Below, piece by piece: positions 8,218-17,178 of a stretch of DNA of 64,000 bases. The translations under genes were made by a program, and so were the position numbers. The stretch covers positions 1 to 64,000 of the forward strand of contig NZ_PZKG01000010.1 in NCBI RefSeq assembly GCF_003034985.1, written 5' to 3'. The stretch comes from Cereibacter changlensis JA139 (GTDB lineage Bacteria > Pseudomonadota > Alphaproteobacteria > Rhodobacterales > Rhodobacteraceae). The notes beneath the pieces are model-generated. The model searched no databases. It saw nothing but the letters and a program-made list of their open reading frames with translations, and was not told where the DNA came from. The stretch's first letter is position 1. Each line of letters begins with the position of its first letter.

Positions 8218-8271
8218 GACGTCACGCGACACTGTGACGGAAAGGCCCCGGCCCGACCGTCATCCGAAGGG

Positions 8272-8299
8272 CCCCCGCGCGCGAGTGTCGGGGGTTTTT
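8272..8299 (+). terminator. Terminator of rpsU
   Basis: CCCCCG (8272-8277) pairs with CGGGGG (8289-8294), followed by TTTTT. Position and polarity fit termination of rpsU. Confidence 0.75.
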
Positions 8300-8387
8300 C
8301 ATTGGGAAGCGGCGGGACAGGAGTCCTTGCCGGTCCTTCAGGGATGAGCGAAGCTCTGTCGTCCTTGCCATCACGGAGCGAAGGATC

Positions 8388-8816
8388 ATGGAAACCAACC
8401 GACTGCACCGAGGTCGCTTGATTGACCACATTCAGCTTGTGGTGCGGGATCTCGAGGTCAGCGAAACCTTCTACAAGGCCGTCCTGTCCGTATTGGACAT
8501 ACCGGTTGTCGGCACGGAGAATGGCTACTTCATGGCCGATGAGCTTGTCGTCTCTTCCGCCGACAGCGTGACAGCTTCGGGCGTGCTGACCGGGCGGCAT
8601 CATCTGGCCTTTCAGGCGAAGGATCGCGAGACGGTCGATGCCTTCTACAGCGCCGCGCTGGCGCAGGGAGGCCGCGACAATGGCCCGCCCGGCCTGCGGC
8701 CCTACCATCCCGGATATTACGCGGCCTTCGTGCTCGACCCCGACGGCAACAATATCGAGGTGGTCCACCAAGGGGTGGCGAAGCGCAGCGCGCCGTCGGT
8801 CACCATCGACTTCTAG
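8388..8816 (+). CDS. VOC-family (glyoxalase/bleomycin-resistance fold) protein
   Basis: A 142-residue vicinal-oxygen-chelate protein with the paired beta-alpha-beta-beta-beta modules. [23 protein letters not shown] supplies the first metal-ligand His, [17 protein letters not shown] the second repeat, and [15 protein letters not shown] the C-terminal Glu ligand. Members range from glyoxalase I and extradiol dioxygenases to antibiotic-binding proteins, and the substrate cannot be assigned. Codon use looks a little less GC-biased than the neighbours (for example GTTGTC, GAGCTTGTC), which may hint at later acquisition. It is an isolated gene between rpsU and the psd operon. Confidence 0.87.
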   Translation: METNRLHRGRLIDHIQLVVRDLEVSETFYKAVLSVLDIPVVGTENGYFMADELVVSSADSVTASGVLTGRHHLAFQAKDRETVDAFYSAALAQGGRDNGPPGLRPYHPGYYAAFVLDPDGNNIEVVHQGVAKRSAPSVTIDF

Positions 8817-8936
8817 CGCTGAAGCGCGGCAGCCCGCTCCGCCCGCCTAACGACCGCCGCTGTGCACGGATCGGGCCGCGCCCTCCACCACCCCGCCCGT
8901 GCGGCATCCCGCCCCGGCCACAATCCGCCCCCCGGG

Positions 8937-8967
8937 TTGAAACCGATTGTCATGTGGGGTGTTATCT
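8937..8967 (+). promoter_or_regulatory. Candidate promoter of the psd-pssA-pmtA operon
   Basis: TTGAAA (8937-8942) and TTATCT (8962-8967) flank a 19-bp spacer, about 47 bp before the psd start. The hexamers are good but the spacer is longer than ideal. Confidence 0.3.
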
Positions 8968-9013
8968 GCATAACCGACCCACGCCCTGCGACCCGCAGGC
9001 AATGAGGATCCTG

Positions 9014-9712
9014 ATGGCCGTAGACATGCTCTCCACCTTCGTGAAACCGATGCACCGCGAGGGCTACAAGTTCGTGGCCATCTTCGCCGCGGTGACGCTG
9101 GTGCTGTTCCTGATCTGGGAGCCGCTCGGCTGGATCGGGGTCGGGCTGACGGTCTGGTGCTACTACTTCTTCCGCGATCCCGACCGCGTGACGCCGCTGC
9201 GCGAGGGGCTGGTGGTCAGCCCCGCCGACGGCGTGGTCTCGCTGATCGAGCCCGCGGTGCCGCCGGAAGAGCTGGGGCTGGGGCCGCAGCCGATGATGCG
9301 GGTCTCGGTCTTCATGAACGTGTTCAACTGCCACGTGAACCGCGCCCCGGTGCCGGGGATCATCTCGCGCATCGCCTACCGGCCGGGCAAGTTCCTCAAC
9401 GCCTCGCTCGACAAGGCGAGCGTGGACAACGAGCGCAACGCGCTCCTGATCCGCATGGCGGACGGGCGCGACGTGGCGGTGGTGCAGATCGCCGGGCTGG
9501 TGGCGCGTCGCATCCTCTGCGAGACCACCGAGGGCAGCACGATGCAGACCGGGCAGCGCTTCGGCATGATCCGCTTCGGCTCGCGCGTCGATGTCTACCT
9601 GCCCGAGGGGGTCAACCCGCTGGTCTGCCTCGGTCAGGGCACCATCGCCGGCGAGACCGTGCTGGCCGACATGGCCTCGGCCGAGCCGCGCCGGCTCGGC
9701 ATGGTGCGCTGA
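9014..9712 (+). CDS. psd: Phosphatidylserine decarboxylase proenzyme
   Basis: Converts phosphatidylserine to phosphatidylethanolamine at the inner membrane. It has 232 residues, the short PSD form. A hydrophobic N-terminal segment ([20 protein letters not shown]) precedes the catalytic core with [29 protein letters not shown] and the pyruvoyl cleavage site [12 protein letters not shown], where the Ser becomes the pyruvoyl group. The ATG at 9014 has GAGG ten bases ahead. Alternative in-frame starts lie at 9002 and 8954. pssA follows 3 bp after the stop, giving a decarboxylase-synthase pair in one transcript. Confidence 0.94.
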   Translation: MAVDMLSTFVKPMHREGYKFVAIFAAVTLVLFLIWEPLGWIGVGLTVWCYYFFRDPDRVTPLREGLVVSPADGVVSLIEPAVPPEELGLGPQPMMRVSVFMNVFNCHVNRAPVPGIISRIAYRPGKFLNASLDKASVDNERNALLIRMADGRDVAVVQIAGLVARRILCETTEGSTMQTGQRFGMIRFGSRVDVYLPEGVNPLVCLGQGTIAGETVLADMASAEPRRLGMVR

Positions 9713-9715
9713 GCC

Positions 9716-10453
9716 ATGCCCCGCGACCGCGAAAGAAGCATGCCGATCCTGCTCTTGCTGCCCAATCTGGTGACGATCACCGGGCTCTGCGCCGGGCTGA
9801 CCGCGATCCGCTTCATCATGGTCGACCGGCTGGACTATGCCGCCATGCTGATCATCTTCGCCGCCGCCATCGACGGGCTGGACGGGCTGATCGCGCGGCG
9901 GCTGAACGCGCAGAGCACCTTCGGGGCCGAGCTCGACTCGCTCGCCGATTTCCTGAACTTCGGCGTGGTGCCCTCGCTGATGGTCTACCACTTCGCGCTG
10001 GCGGGCACCTACACCACCAACTGGGTCTTCGTGCTGGTCTACACGATCTGCGCCTGCCTCAGGCTGGCGCGGTTCAACACCAACCGCGACACCCCGCCCC
10101 CGCCGGGCACCAAGCCGCATTTCGTCGGCGTGCCGGCGCCGGGCGGCGCCATGCTGGCGCTGCTGCCGATGTTCGTAGGCTTTCTGGGTCTGGCGGATTT
10201 CTCCGACTGGTCGCTGGCCTATGGCATCTATCTGGCGCTGGTCGGGCTGTTGATGACCAGCCGGATCCCCACCATATCGGCCAAGGCGATGCGGATCCCG
10301 CGCGACAAGACCGTCTTCGTGCTGATCGGCATGGCCATCGCCATCGGCCTGCTGGTCACGCGGTTCTGGCTGCTGATGGTGCTGGCGGGCGCAGGATATG
10401 CGGTGGTCACGCTGTGGGCCATCGCGGCGTATCTCAGGGGAAAACGTCCCTGA
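9716..10453 (+). CDS. pssA: CDP-diacylglycerol--serine O-phosphatidyltransferase
   Basis: Makes phosphatidylserine from CDP-diacylglycerol and serine. The CDP-alcohol phosphatidyltransferase motif DG-x2-AR-x8-G-x3-D-x3-D is complete (DGLDGLIARRLNAQSTFG then AELDSLADF, about residues 55-82). Several membrane helices follow, ending LLVTRFWLLMVLAGAGYAVVTLW. At 245 residues it matches the membrane-bound, Bacillus-type PssA rather than the E. coli enzyme. The start at 9716 is 3 bp after the psd stop; an ATG 8 codons later (MPILLLLPNL) is an alternative. Confidence 0.93.
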   Translation: MPRDRERSMPILLLLPNLVTITGLCAGLTAIRFIMVDRLDYAAMLIIFAAAIDGLDGLIARRLNAQSTFGAELDSLADFLNFGVVPSLMVYHFALAGTYTTNWVFVLVYTICACLRLARFNTNRDTPPPPGTKPHFVGVPAPGGAMLALLPMFVGFLGLADFSDWSLAYGIYLALVGLLMTSRIPTISAKAMRIPRDKTVFVLIGMAIAIGLLVTRFWLLMVLAGAGYAVVTLWAIAAYLRGKRP

Positions 10454-10472
10454 CTTCTAGAAGGAAGACCGG

Positions 10473-11090
10473 ATGGAACTGGACGCTGTCAGCCGCAGCT
10501 ACAAACGCTGGGCGCCTATCTACGACTTCAGCTTCGGCAAGGTCAGCGAGAGCCCGCGCCGCCGCACCGCCGCCCATGTGAACGCAAGGGGCGGCCGGGT
10601 GCTGGAGGTCGGGGTCGGCACCGGCCTGTCGCTGCCGCTCTACGACCCGGATCTCGACGTGACCGGCATCGACTTCTCGCATGACATGCTGGCCAAGGCG
10701 CAGGAGAAGGTCGACGCGCTGGGGCTGACCGCGGTGAAGCAGCTGCGCCAGATGGACGCCCGGTCGCTGGACTTCCCGGACGAGAGCTTCGACACCGTGG
10801 TAGCGATGTTCCTCGTCTCGGTGGTGCCCGAGCCGGAGAAGGTGGTCTCGGAGATGGCGCGTGTCTGCAGGATCGGCGGCGAGGTGGTGATCGTGAACCA
10901 TTTCGCCACCGAGAAGGGCCCGCTGGCGGCGGTTGAGAAGGCCTTCGCCCGCTTCGAGAACACGCTGGGCTGGCATTCCGACTTCTCGGTCGACCGCGTC
11001 ACCGGCGATCCGCGGCTGGAGGTGGTGAAGCGCCGGCCGATGTCCCCCGCCGGGCTGTTCACCTTCCTGCAGTTCGAGCGCCGGCACTGA
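10473..11090 (+). CDS. pmtA: Phosphatidylethanolamine N-methyltransferase, Rhodobacter type
   Basis: A 205-residue soluble class I SAM-dependent methyltransferase. SAM-binding motif I is RVLEVGVGTGLSLPLY (about 43-58), with GIDFSHDML as motif II and FDTVVAMFLVSVVPEP further on. The N-terminus YKRWAPIYDFSFG is the pattern of the small PmtA of Rhodobacter sphaeroides, whose length is also close to 200. The gene follows psd and pssA by 19 bp, so the operon encodes PS synthesis, decarboxylation to PE, and methylation to phosphatidylcholine. A ubiquinone-type methyltransferase is the main alternative, but the context favours PmtA. Confidence 0.82.
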   Translation: MELDAVSRSYKRWAPIYDFSFGKVSESPRRRTAAHVNARGGRVLEVGVGTGLSLPLYDPDLDVTGIDFSHDMLAKAQEKVDALGLTAVKQLRQMDARSLDFPDESFDTVVAMFLVSVVPEPEKVVSEMARVCRIGGEVVIVNHFATEKGPLAAVEKAFARFENTLGWHSDFSVDRVTGDPRLEVVKRRPMSPAGLFTFLQFERRH

Positions 11091-11102
11091 CCGCCGCCCA
11101 CC

Positions 11103-11135
11103 GCGCGGGGCCGCGCCGGAGGGCGCGCCCCGTGC
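11103..11135. terminator. GC-rich bidirectional hairpin between pmtA and lrp-like gene
   Basis: GCGCGGGGC-c-GCGCC, loop GGAG, then GGCGC-GCCCCGTGC folds into a long GC stem between two convergent stop codons. No U-tract is present on either strand. Confidence 0.5.
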
Positions 11136-11138
11136 GGC

Positions 11139-11597
11139 TCACACCGGGATCGCCGTGGTCTTGAACACGGTGCGCAGCGCGAAGCTGGAATGCATCTGCG
11201 CCACCCCCGGCAGCCGGGTCAGGTACTGGCGGTGGATGCGCGCGAAATCCTCGGTGTCCTGCGCCATGACCTTCAACAGGTAATCCGCCGTCCCCGCCAT
11301 CAGGTGGCACTCGAGGATGTCCGGCACCCGGGCCACCTCGCGCTCGAAAGCTTCCAGGAGCTCGTCCGCCTGCCCCTGCAAGGTGATCTCGACGAAGACC
11401 GTGGTCGGCCGCCCGAGGCTGCGCGGGTTCAGGAGCGCGACATAGCCGGCGATGATCCCCTCCTCCTCCAGCCGCTGCACCCTTCGGTGACAGGCCGAGG
11501 GCGACAGATGCACCTGTTCGGACAGCTCGGCATTGGTGATGCGGCCCTGCCGTTGCAGAACGGTCAGGATGCGGCGGTCTGTGGCGTCAAGATCCAT
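11139..11597 (-). CDS. Lrp/AsnC-family transcriptional regulator
   Basis: A 152-residue feast/famine regulator. The N-terminal AsnC-type winged helix begins [29 protein letters not shown] and its recognition helix is [17 protein letters not shown]. The C-terminal RAM domain ([10 protein letters not shown]...[18 protein letters not shown]) would bind an amino acid. It is transcribed divergently from alanine dehydrogenase with 139 bp between the starts. That arrangement is typical for a local activator responding to alanine. The role is inferred from context. Confidence 0.93.
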   Translation of the reverse strand: MDLDATDRRILTVLQRQGRITNAELSEQVHLSPSACHRRVQRLEEEGIIAGYVALLNPRSLGRPTTVFVEITLQGQADELLEAFEREVARVPDILECHLMAGTADYLLKVMAQDTEDFARIHRQYLTRLPGVAQMHSSFALRTVFKTTAIPV

Positions 11598-11736
11598 CCG
11601 GGCGCAAGCTTCTTTCGTGGATGAGAGGGTCCGCCGAAGAACCTACGCCAAGGCCCCCGCGGGGTCACGCAAGAAATCAAAGCATCGACGGCGGAGGCGG
11701 CGCAGGATGGGTCCAGATAACGCAGGGAGGCGTCAG

Positions 11737-12855
11737 ATGAAGATCGGTTGTCCGAAGGAGATCAAGCCACAAGAATTCCGCGTGGGCCTCACGCCCCATG
11801 CGGCGCGTGAGGCGGTGGCCCATGGCCACGAGGTGCTGGTGGAGACCGGCGCCGGCACAGGCTCCGGCTTCGCCGACGCGGATTACGAGGCGGCAGGCGC
11901 GCGGATCGTCGGCACGGCAGAGGAGGTCTTTGCCGAGGCCGGGATGATCGTGAAGGTGAAGGAGCCGCAGGCGGTGGAACGCAAGCGGCTGCGCGAGGGG
12001 CAGCTTCTGTTCACCTATCTGCACCTCGCGCCCGACCCGGAGCAGACCCGCGACCTGCTGGCCTCGGGCGTCACCGCCATCGCCTATGAGACGGTGACCG
12101 ACGACCGCGGCGGGCTACCGCTCCTGGCGCCGATGTCGGAGGTCGCCGGGCGGCTGGCGCCGCAGGTCGGAGCCTGGACGCTGCAGAAGGCCAATGGCGG
12201 GCGCGGCGTTCTGTTGGGCGGCGTGCCGGGGGTCGGCCCGGCGAAGGTGGTGGTGATCGGCGGCGGGGTGGTGGGAACCCATGCGGGCCGGATCGCGGCG
12301 GGGATGGGGGCGGATGTCACCGTGCTCGACCGCTCGCTGCCGCGGCTGCGCCATCTCGACGATGTCTTCGGGCGCGCGTTCAAGTCGGTTTACGCCTCGG
12401 CGGGCAACACGGCCGAGCTGGTGGCCGAGGCCGATCTGGTGATCGGCGCGGTGCTGATCCCCGGGGCGGCGGCGCCGAAGCTGGTGAGCCGGGCGCAGCT
12501 TTCAACGATGAAGCCCGGTGCGGCCATCGTCGATGTGGCGATCGATCAGGGCGGTTGCTTCGAGACCTCGCATGCCACCACCCATCAGGACCCGATCTAC
12601 GAGGTGGACGGCATCCTGCATTACTGCGTGGCCAACATGCCCGGCGCGGTGGCGCGGACCTCGACCATCGCGCTCGGCAATGCGACGATGCCCTTCCTGC
12701 TGGCGCTGGCCGACAAGGGCTGGCGCCGCGCCTGCGAGGAGGACCCGCATCTGCTGGCCGGGCTCAACACCCATGCCGGGCATCTGACCTATGCGGCAGT
12801 GGGCATCGCGCTGGGGATCGACGTGCTCTCGCCCCGGCTGGCGCTGAAGCAGTGA
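11737..12855 (+). CDS. ald: Alanine dehydrogenase
   Basis: NAD-dependent interconversion of L-alanine with pyruvate and ammonia. It has 372 residues, the normal length. The N-domain has [20 protein letters not shown] and [15 protein letters not shown], and KVKEPQ and YLHLAP supply the catalytic Lys and His. The Rossmann motif is [22 protein letters not shown] (about 170-190) followed by DRS. The C-terminal block [20 protein letters not shown] is diagnostic. The ATG at 11737 follows AGGGAGG. The divergent Lrp-type gene is the likely regulator. Confidence 0.96.
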   Translation: MKIGCPKEIKPQEFRVGLTPHAAREAVAHGHEVLVETGAGTGSGFADADYEAAGARIVGTAEEVFAEAGMIVKVKEPQAVERKRLREGQLLFTYLHLAPDPEQTRDLLASGVTAIAYETVTDDRGGLPLLAPMSEVAGRLAPQVGAWTLQKANGGRGVLLGGVPGVGPAKVVVIGGGVVGTHAGRIAAGMGADVTVLDRSLPRLRHLDDVFGRAFKSVYASAGNTAELVAEADLVIGAVLIPGAAAPKLVSRAQLSTMKPGAAIVDVAIDQGGCFETSHATTHQDPIYEVDGILHYCVANMPGAVARTSTIALGNATMPFLLALADKGWRRACEEDPHLLAGLNTHAGHLTYAAVGIALGIDVLSPRLALKQ

Positions 12856-12861
12856 GCGCAG

Positions 12862-12884
12862 GGCCCGCCCCTTCGGGACGGGCC
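12862..12884. terminator. Hairpin between convergent ald and mscL
   Basis: GGCCCGCCCC-TTCG-GGACGGGCC forms a stem with one mismatch in the gap between the two stop codons. A UUCG loop favours stability; there is no clear U-tract. Confidence 0.55.
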
Positions 12885-12890
12885 TTCGGC

Positions 12891-13325
12891 TCAGGCGGCG
12901 CGGTTGCGCAGGAGGTCGCGGATCTCGGCCAGCAGCTGCTCCTGCGTCGGGCCGGCGGGTTCCGCTGCGGCCTCGGCGGCGGTCTTGCGGACTGCCGAAT
13001 CCTTCACCCGGTTCACCAGCTTCACGAGGAGGAACACCACCCAGGCGATGATCAGGAAGTTGATCACCGCGGTGATGAAGGCGCCATAGGCGAAGACCGG
13101 CGCCCCGGCCTCGCGCGCGGCGGCGAGACTGGCGAACTCGCCGTCGCCGAGGTTCACGAAGAGGTTGGAGAAGTCGATCCCGCCGGTGATGATGCCGATG
13201 ATCGGGTTGATCAGATCGGCCACCAGGCTGGAGACGATGGCGGTGAACGCCGCGCCGATGATGATGCCCACGGCCATGTCCATGACATTGCCCTTGGCGA
13301 TGAAGGATTTGAATTCGTTCAGCAT
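12891..13325 (-). CDS. mscL: Large-conductance mechanosensitive channel
   Basis: Homopentameric osmotic safety valve of the inner membrane. It has 144 residues. It starts [20 protein letters not shown], the conserved amphipathic S1 helix and TM1 entry, then TM1 [21 protein letters not shown] periplasmic loop precedes TM2 ([20 protein letters not shown]), and the C-terminal bundle ends EEL-like [12 protein letters not shown] chose 13325 because upstream codons to 13418 lack family similarity. The gene is monocistronic and convergent with ald. Confidence 0.95.
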   Translation of the reverse strand: MLNEFKSFIAKGNVMDMAVGIIIGAAFTAIVSSLVADLINPIIGIITGGIDFSNLFVNLGDGEFASLAAAREAGAPVFAYGAFITAVINFLIIAWVVFLLVKLVNRVKDSAVRKTAAEAAAEPAGPTQEQLLAEIRDLLRNRAA

Positions 13326-13473
13326 CTCAATGTCTTCCTCGACTACACGCCTGCCTGTCGCCTGCGGTTCCCCTGCAGGGGCGCACAGCTCTCCCTGCAG
13401 TATGTCACAGGGACTCATCTTTTCTTATCGCAAATTGGGCGTAGCCTTGACCTCCGCTGACAGGAGTTGCCCG

Positions 13474-14166
13474 ATGACCACCCTCGCCGATTTCCCCATC
13501 ACCCGCCGCTGGCCGCCGCGCGACGCCAGGGCGATCCAGCTCTATTCGCTGCCGACGCCGAACGGCGTGAAGGTCTCGATCGCGCTGGAGGAGATGGGGC
13601 TGGCATATGACGCGCATCTGGTCAGCTTCGAGACCCAAGACCAGATGACGCCGGAGTTCCTGTCACTGAACCCCAACAACAAGATCCCGGCGATCCTCGA
13701 CCCCGAGGGGCCGAACGGCGCGCCGCTCGGCCTGTTCGAGAGCGGGGCGATCCTGATCTATCTGGCGGAGAAGAGCGGCAAGCTGCTGCCGGAGGCGAAC
13801 CGCTACGAGGTGCTGCAGTGGCTGATGTTCCAGATGGGCGGCGTCGGGCCGATGTTCGGCCAGCTCGGCTATTTCCACGCCTATGCCGGCAAGGAGATCG
13901 ACGACCCGCGCCCGAAGGAGCGCTACCGCGCCGAGGTGGAACGGCTGCTGAAGGTGCTGGACGGCGCGCTGGAAGGCCGCGAGTGGATCGCGGGAGAGTA
14001 TTCCATCGCCGACATCGCCCTCTGCCCTTGGCTGCGCGGGCTCGGCGTCTTCTACAAGGCCAACGACCTGGTCGGCTTCGACGCGCTGAAGAACGTGCCG
14101 GCCTATCTCGAGCGCTTCCTCGCCCGCCCCGCCGTGCAGCGCGGGCTGGAGCAGCCGCCGCGCTGA
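13474..14166 (+). CDS. Glutathione S-transferase family protein (YghU/Ure2p-like)
   Basis: A 230-residue GST. The thioredoxin-like N-domain has IQLYSLPTPNGVKVSIALEEMGL, with the NG-x-KVSIALEE pattern of the YghU/YfcG/Ure2p-like group. It then has LNPNNKIPAILDPEG, with the cis-Pro, and the glutathione-contacting LFESGAILIYLAEK. The helical C-domain has GEYSIADIALCPWLRG, the N-capping box. These enzymes bind two glutathiones and often reduce disulphides or peroxides; the exact substrate is unknown. The ATG at 13474 has AGGAG nine bases upstream. Confidence 0.9.
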   Translation: MTTLADFPITRRWPPRDARAIQLYSLPTPNGVKVSIALEEMGLAYDAHLVSFETQDQMTPEFLSLNPNNKIPAILDPEGPNGAPLGLFESGAILIYLAEKSGKLLPEANRYEVLQWLMFQMGGVGPMFGQLGYFHAYAGKEIDDPRPKERYRAEVERLLKVLDGALEGREWIAGEYSIADIALCPWLRGLGVFYKANDLVGFDALKNVPAYLERFLARPAVQRGLEQPPR

Positions 14167-14168
14167 GG

Positions 14169-14414
14169 GGGAGCCGCCCTCAGGGGCATCGAGCCCCTTC
14201 GGGCGGCATTGCCATGGACCGACGTCCTGGCGTACCTCCCGGAGTCTGCGGTTTCTCCTTGCGCAAATACTCCCCGCGGAGCGTCCGCGGCCGGCTGCGG
14301 GCGCCTCCGGCGGGAGTATTTTTTCCAAGAAGAAGCCCTGCCGTGCCGCGCCCGGCCTCCACCTTCCATGGCAATGCCGCTGGCGGGGGCTCTATGCCCC
14401 CGGCGGCGGCTCCC
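14169..14414. repeat. Large imperfect inverted repeat made of two intergenic repeat units
   Basis: The left end GGGAGCCGCCctcaGGGGCA to GGCGGCATTGCCATGGA (14169-14218) reappears inverted at 14365-14414 (TCCATGGCAATGCCGC to GGCGGCTCCC). Inside, a second pair is also inverted: CAAATACTCCCCGCGGAGC (14263-14281) against GCCTCCGGCGGGAGTATTTT (14302-14321). The whole 246 bp is therefore two copies of one modular unit facing each other, filling the gap between the GST gene and sua5. No reading frame inside looks real. Related modules occur at 6164 and 53511. Confidence 0.8.
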
Positions 14415-14436
14415 GGTTTGCGGGGGGGGGCCCCTG

Positions 14437-15381
14437 TCAGGGGCGGGGGGCGGCGGCGCGGGTCAGGCGGTCGTTGATGGCGCGGCCGAGGCCGTGCTGC
14501 GGGATCGGCGCCATGGCGATGCGCCCGCTCGGTCCGGCGCGGCGGTCAGCCTCGCGCAGCATGTGGAACAGGTTCGCCGCCGCCTCGATCAGATCGCCCG
14601 AGGGCGAGAGCGAGAGCGGCGCCGTGACCGGACCGAAGCCGATCAGCACCTCGCCCGGGTGTTTGCGCAGCGCCTCGAGACGCAGGCTGGCGGCCGGGGC
14701 GTAATGCGAGGCGAGCTGGCCGGGGGCGCTCGGCTTCTCGGCACTGCCGCCGCTGGCCACGGGTTGGCCGAGGCAGGCCTCGATCGCCTCCAGCGGCAGG
14801 CCGCCGGGGCGCAGCAGCGTGGGGGGGTCGAGCGCGAGGATGGTGGATTCCACCCCCACCGCGCAGGGTCCGCCGTCGAGCACCGCCTCGATCCGGCCCG
14901 AGAGCCCGTCGAGCACATGGGCGGCGCGGGTCGGGCTGATCCGGCCCGAGGGATTGGCCGAGGGAGCGGCGAGCGGGCCGCCGAAGGCGCGCAGCAGATC
15001 GCGGGCCAAGGGATGCGCCGGGATGCGGATCGCCACGGTGTCGAGCCCTGCCGTCACCAGCGGCGAGATGCCGGCGCCACGCAGCGGCAGCACCAGCGTC
15101 AGCGGGCCGGGCCAGAAGGCCTCGGCCAGACGCTCGGCCTCGGGGCCGATCTCGGCATAGGCGCGGGCGGCGGCAAGATCGGGGAGATGAACGATCAGCG
15201 GGTTGAACTGCGGCCGGTTCTTGGCGTCGAAGATCCGCGCCACCGCCCGGTCGGAACGGGCGTCGCCGCCGAGACCGTAGACGGTCTCGGTCGGAAAGGC
15301 GACGAGGCCGCCCTCCTGCAGCAGGCGGGCCGCCTCGGCGATGCCGTCCGGCGTGGCTGTGAGGGTCCGGGTATCGGGCAT
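14437..15381 (-). CDS. sua5: L-threonylcarbamoyladenylate synthase (Sua5 form)
   Basis: Makes threonylcarbamoyl-AMP from threonine, bicarbonate and ATP for the t6A37 modification of ANN-decoding tRNAs. It has 314 residues. The YrdC domain covers about 1-200 with GGLVAFPTETVYGLG, the KNRP substrate loop, PGPLTLVL, VAIRIPAHPLAR and PLAAPSANPSG. A linker then leads to the C-terminal Sua5 domain (PGQLASHYAP, then LIGFGP). The extra domain separates Sua5 from the short TsaC. Transcription runs away from the acyl-CoA dehydrogenase and ends at the large inverted repeat. Confidence 0.94.
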   Translation of the reverse strand: MPDTRTLTATPDGIAEAARLLQEGGLVAFPTETVYGLGGDARSDRAVARIFDAKNRPQFNPLIVHLPDLAAARAYAEIGPEAERLAEAFWPGPLTLVLPLRGAGISPLVTAGLDTVAIRIPAHPLARDLLRAFGGPLAAPSANPSGRISPTRAAHVLDGLSGRIEAVLDGGPCAVGVESTILALDPPTLLRPGGLPLEAIEACLGQPVASGGSAEKPSAPGQLASHYAPAASLRLEALRKHPGEVLIGFGPVTAPLSLSPSGDLIEAAANLFHMLREADRRAGPSGRIAMAPIPQHGLGRAINDRLTRAAAPRP

Positions 15382-15489
15382 GGGCGTGACGCAGCGTTGA
15401 GCTTGAGGAGAAGGGCGCTTAGGATAGGCTTTCCGCCGACATACGTGGGCTTGGCGCGAATGCCAAGCCGCGCCTGCAGGAGAAGACCG

Positions 15490-17178
15490 ATGCCCTATCG
15501 CGCCCCGCTCGCCGATTTCCGTTTCCTTCTGTCCGAGGTGGTGGGCTTCGCGCAGGTCGCCGCGACCGAGCGGTTCGCCGAGGCGACGCCAGAGACGGTG
15601 GAGGCGGTGCTGGGCGAGGCGGGCAAGCTTTGCGAGGAGGTGCTGGCGCCCCTGCAGCGGTCGGGCGACATCCATCCGGCGCGGCTGGAGAACGGGGTGG
15701 TGCGCACCTCGCCGGGCTTTGCCGAGGGCTATCGCGCCATCGTCGAGGGCGGCTGGGTGTCGATCGCCGCCAGCCCCGACCATGGCGGCATGGGGCTGCC
15801 GATGACGGTGACGACGGCGGTGAACGAGATGATGGCCTCGGCCTGCCTGTCGCTGCAGCTCAATCCGCTGATGACCCAAGGCCAGATCGAGGCGCTGGAG
15901 CATCACGCCTCGGACGCGCTGAAGGCGCTCTATCTGCCGAAGCTGGTGAGCGGCGAGTGGTGCGGCACGATGAACCTGACCGAACCGCAGGCGGGGTCGG
16001 ATGTGGGCGCCTTGCGGACGCGGGCCGAGCCGCTGGGCGACGGCAGCTATGCGGTGACCGGGCAGAAGATCTACATCAGCTGGGCCGACAACGATTTCAC
16101 CGGCAATGTCTGCCATCTTGTGCTGGCGCGGCTGCCGGACGGCGCGCCGGGGACCAAGGGGATCAGCCTGTTCCTGGTGCCGAAGTTCCTGCCGGATGCC
16201 GAGGGCAATCCGGGCAAGCGCAACAGCCTGAGCGTGGTCAGTCTGGAGCACAAGATGGGGCTGCATGGCTCGCCCACCGCCGTCATGGACTATGACGGCG
16301 CGGTGGGCTGGCTGCTGGGCGCACCGCATCGGGGGATGGCGGCGATGTTCACCATGATGAACAACGCCCGGCTCGGGGTCGGGGTGCAGGGCATCGGCGT
16401 GGCCGAGGCGGCGACGCAGGCGGCGCTCGGCTATGCGCTGGAGCGGCGGCAGGGCGGGGCCGGGACGATCATCGAGCATCCCGACGTGCGGCGGATGCTG
16501 GCGGTGATGAAGGCCGAGACCTTCTCGGCCCGGGCCATTGCACTGGCCTGCGCGGTGGCCATCGACATGGCGCGGGCCACGGGCTCGGCCGAGTGGCAGG
16601 CGCGGGCGGCGCTGCTGACGCCGATCGCCAAGGCCTATGGCACCGCGATGGGGGTGGAGGTCGCCGATCTGGGGGTGCAGGTGCATGGCGGCACCGGCTT
16701 CATCGAGGCGACCGGCGCGGCGCAATATCTGCGCGACGTGCGGGTGACGGCGATCTACGAGGGCACCAACGGGATTCAGGCGATGGATCTGGTGGGGCGC
16801 AAGATGATGGATGGCGGCGAGGCGGCCTTCCGACTGCTGCAGGAGGTGCAGGACGCCGCCGAGGTGGCGCGGCACGGGTTGCCGGATCTGGCGGGCGATG
16901 TCTGGAACGCGGCGGAAGCCTTGTGGGAGGCGACCGAGGCGCTGGTGGCGCAGGGGGCGACCGACCGCAATGCCGGGGCGGTGCCCTACCTGCGCGCCTT
17001 TGCCCGGGTGCTCGGAGCGCATTACCATCTGACGGCGGCGGCAGCCGACCCGGCGCGGCTGGCCTTGGCGCGGGTGGCGATCCGGCGGCTGTTGCCGGAG
17101 CATGCGGCGCTGCTGGCGCAGGTGCGCGAGGGCGCCGAGGGGTTGTTCGCGCTGAGCGCCGAGGATCTGGCGGCGTGA
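15490..17178 (+). CDS. Acyl-CoA dehydrogenase, DmdC-like
   Basis: FAD-dependent acyl-CoA dehydrogenase of 562 residues, longer than the usual 380. The N-terminal extension MPYRAPLADFRFLL is the AcylCoA_DH_N segment found in the FadE/DmdC group. The core has MNLTEPQAGSDVGALRTRA (FAD/substrate loop), GQKIYISWADND, LEHKMGLHGSPT and VQVHGGTGFIEATGAAQYLRD, with the catalytic Glu in IYEGTNGIQAMDLVGRK. A helical C-terminal region of about 120 residues follows. DmdC oxidises methylmercaptopropionyl-CoA, but paralogues act on other acyl-CoAs, so substrate is unsure. Electrons would pass to ETF and ETF-QO (gene at 42073). Confidence 0.88.
   Translation: MPYRAPLADFRFLLSEVVGFAQVAATERFAEATPETVEAVLGEAGKLCEEVLAPLQRSGDIHPARLENGVVRTSPGFAEGYRAIVEGGWVSIAASPDHGGMGLPMTVTTAVNEMMASACLSLQLNPLMTQGQIEALEHHASDALKALYLPKLVSGEWCGTMNLTEPQAGSDVGALRTRAEPLGDGSYAVTGQKIYISWADNDFTGNVCHLVLARLPDGAPGTKGISLFLVPKFLPDAEGNPGKRNSLSVVSLEHKMGLHGSPTAVMDYDGAVGWLLGAPHRGMAAMFTMMNNARLGVGVQGIGVAEAATQAALGYALERRQGGAGTIIEHPDVRRMLAVMKAETFSARAIALACAVAIDMARATGSAEWQARAALLTPIAKAYGTAMGVEVADLGVQVHGGTGFIEATGAAQYLRDVRVTAIYEGTNGIQAMDLVGRKMMDGGEAAFRLLQEVQDAAEVARHGLPDLAGDVWNAAEALWEATEALVAQGATDRNAGAVPYLRAFARVLGAHYHLTAAAADPARLALARVAIRRLLPEHAALLAQVREGAEGLFALSAEDLAA

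Noticed and set aside
13326-13418. A 31-codon N-terminal extension of MscL
   Set aside because: The extension has no family similarity; MscL starts MLNEFKSF at 13325 with an acceptable ribosome site.
14437-17103. An 888-codon minus-strand frame joining sua5 with the antisense of the acyl-CoA dehydrogenase
   Set aside because: Only the part from 15381 downward (Sua5) has family motifs and a good start. The upstream part is a shadow frame.
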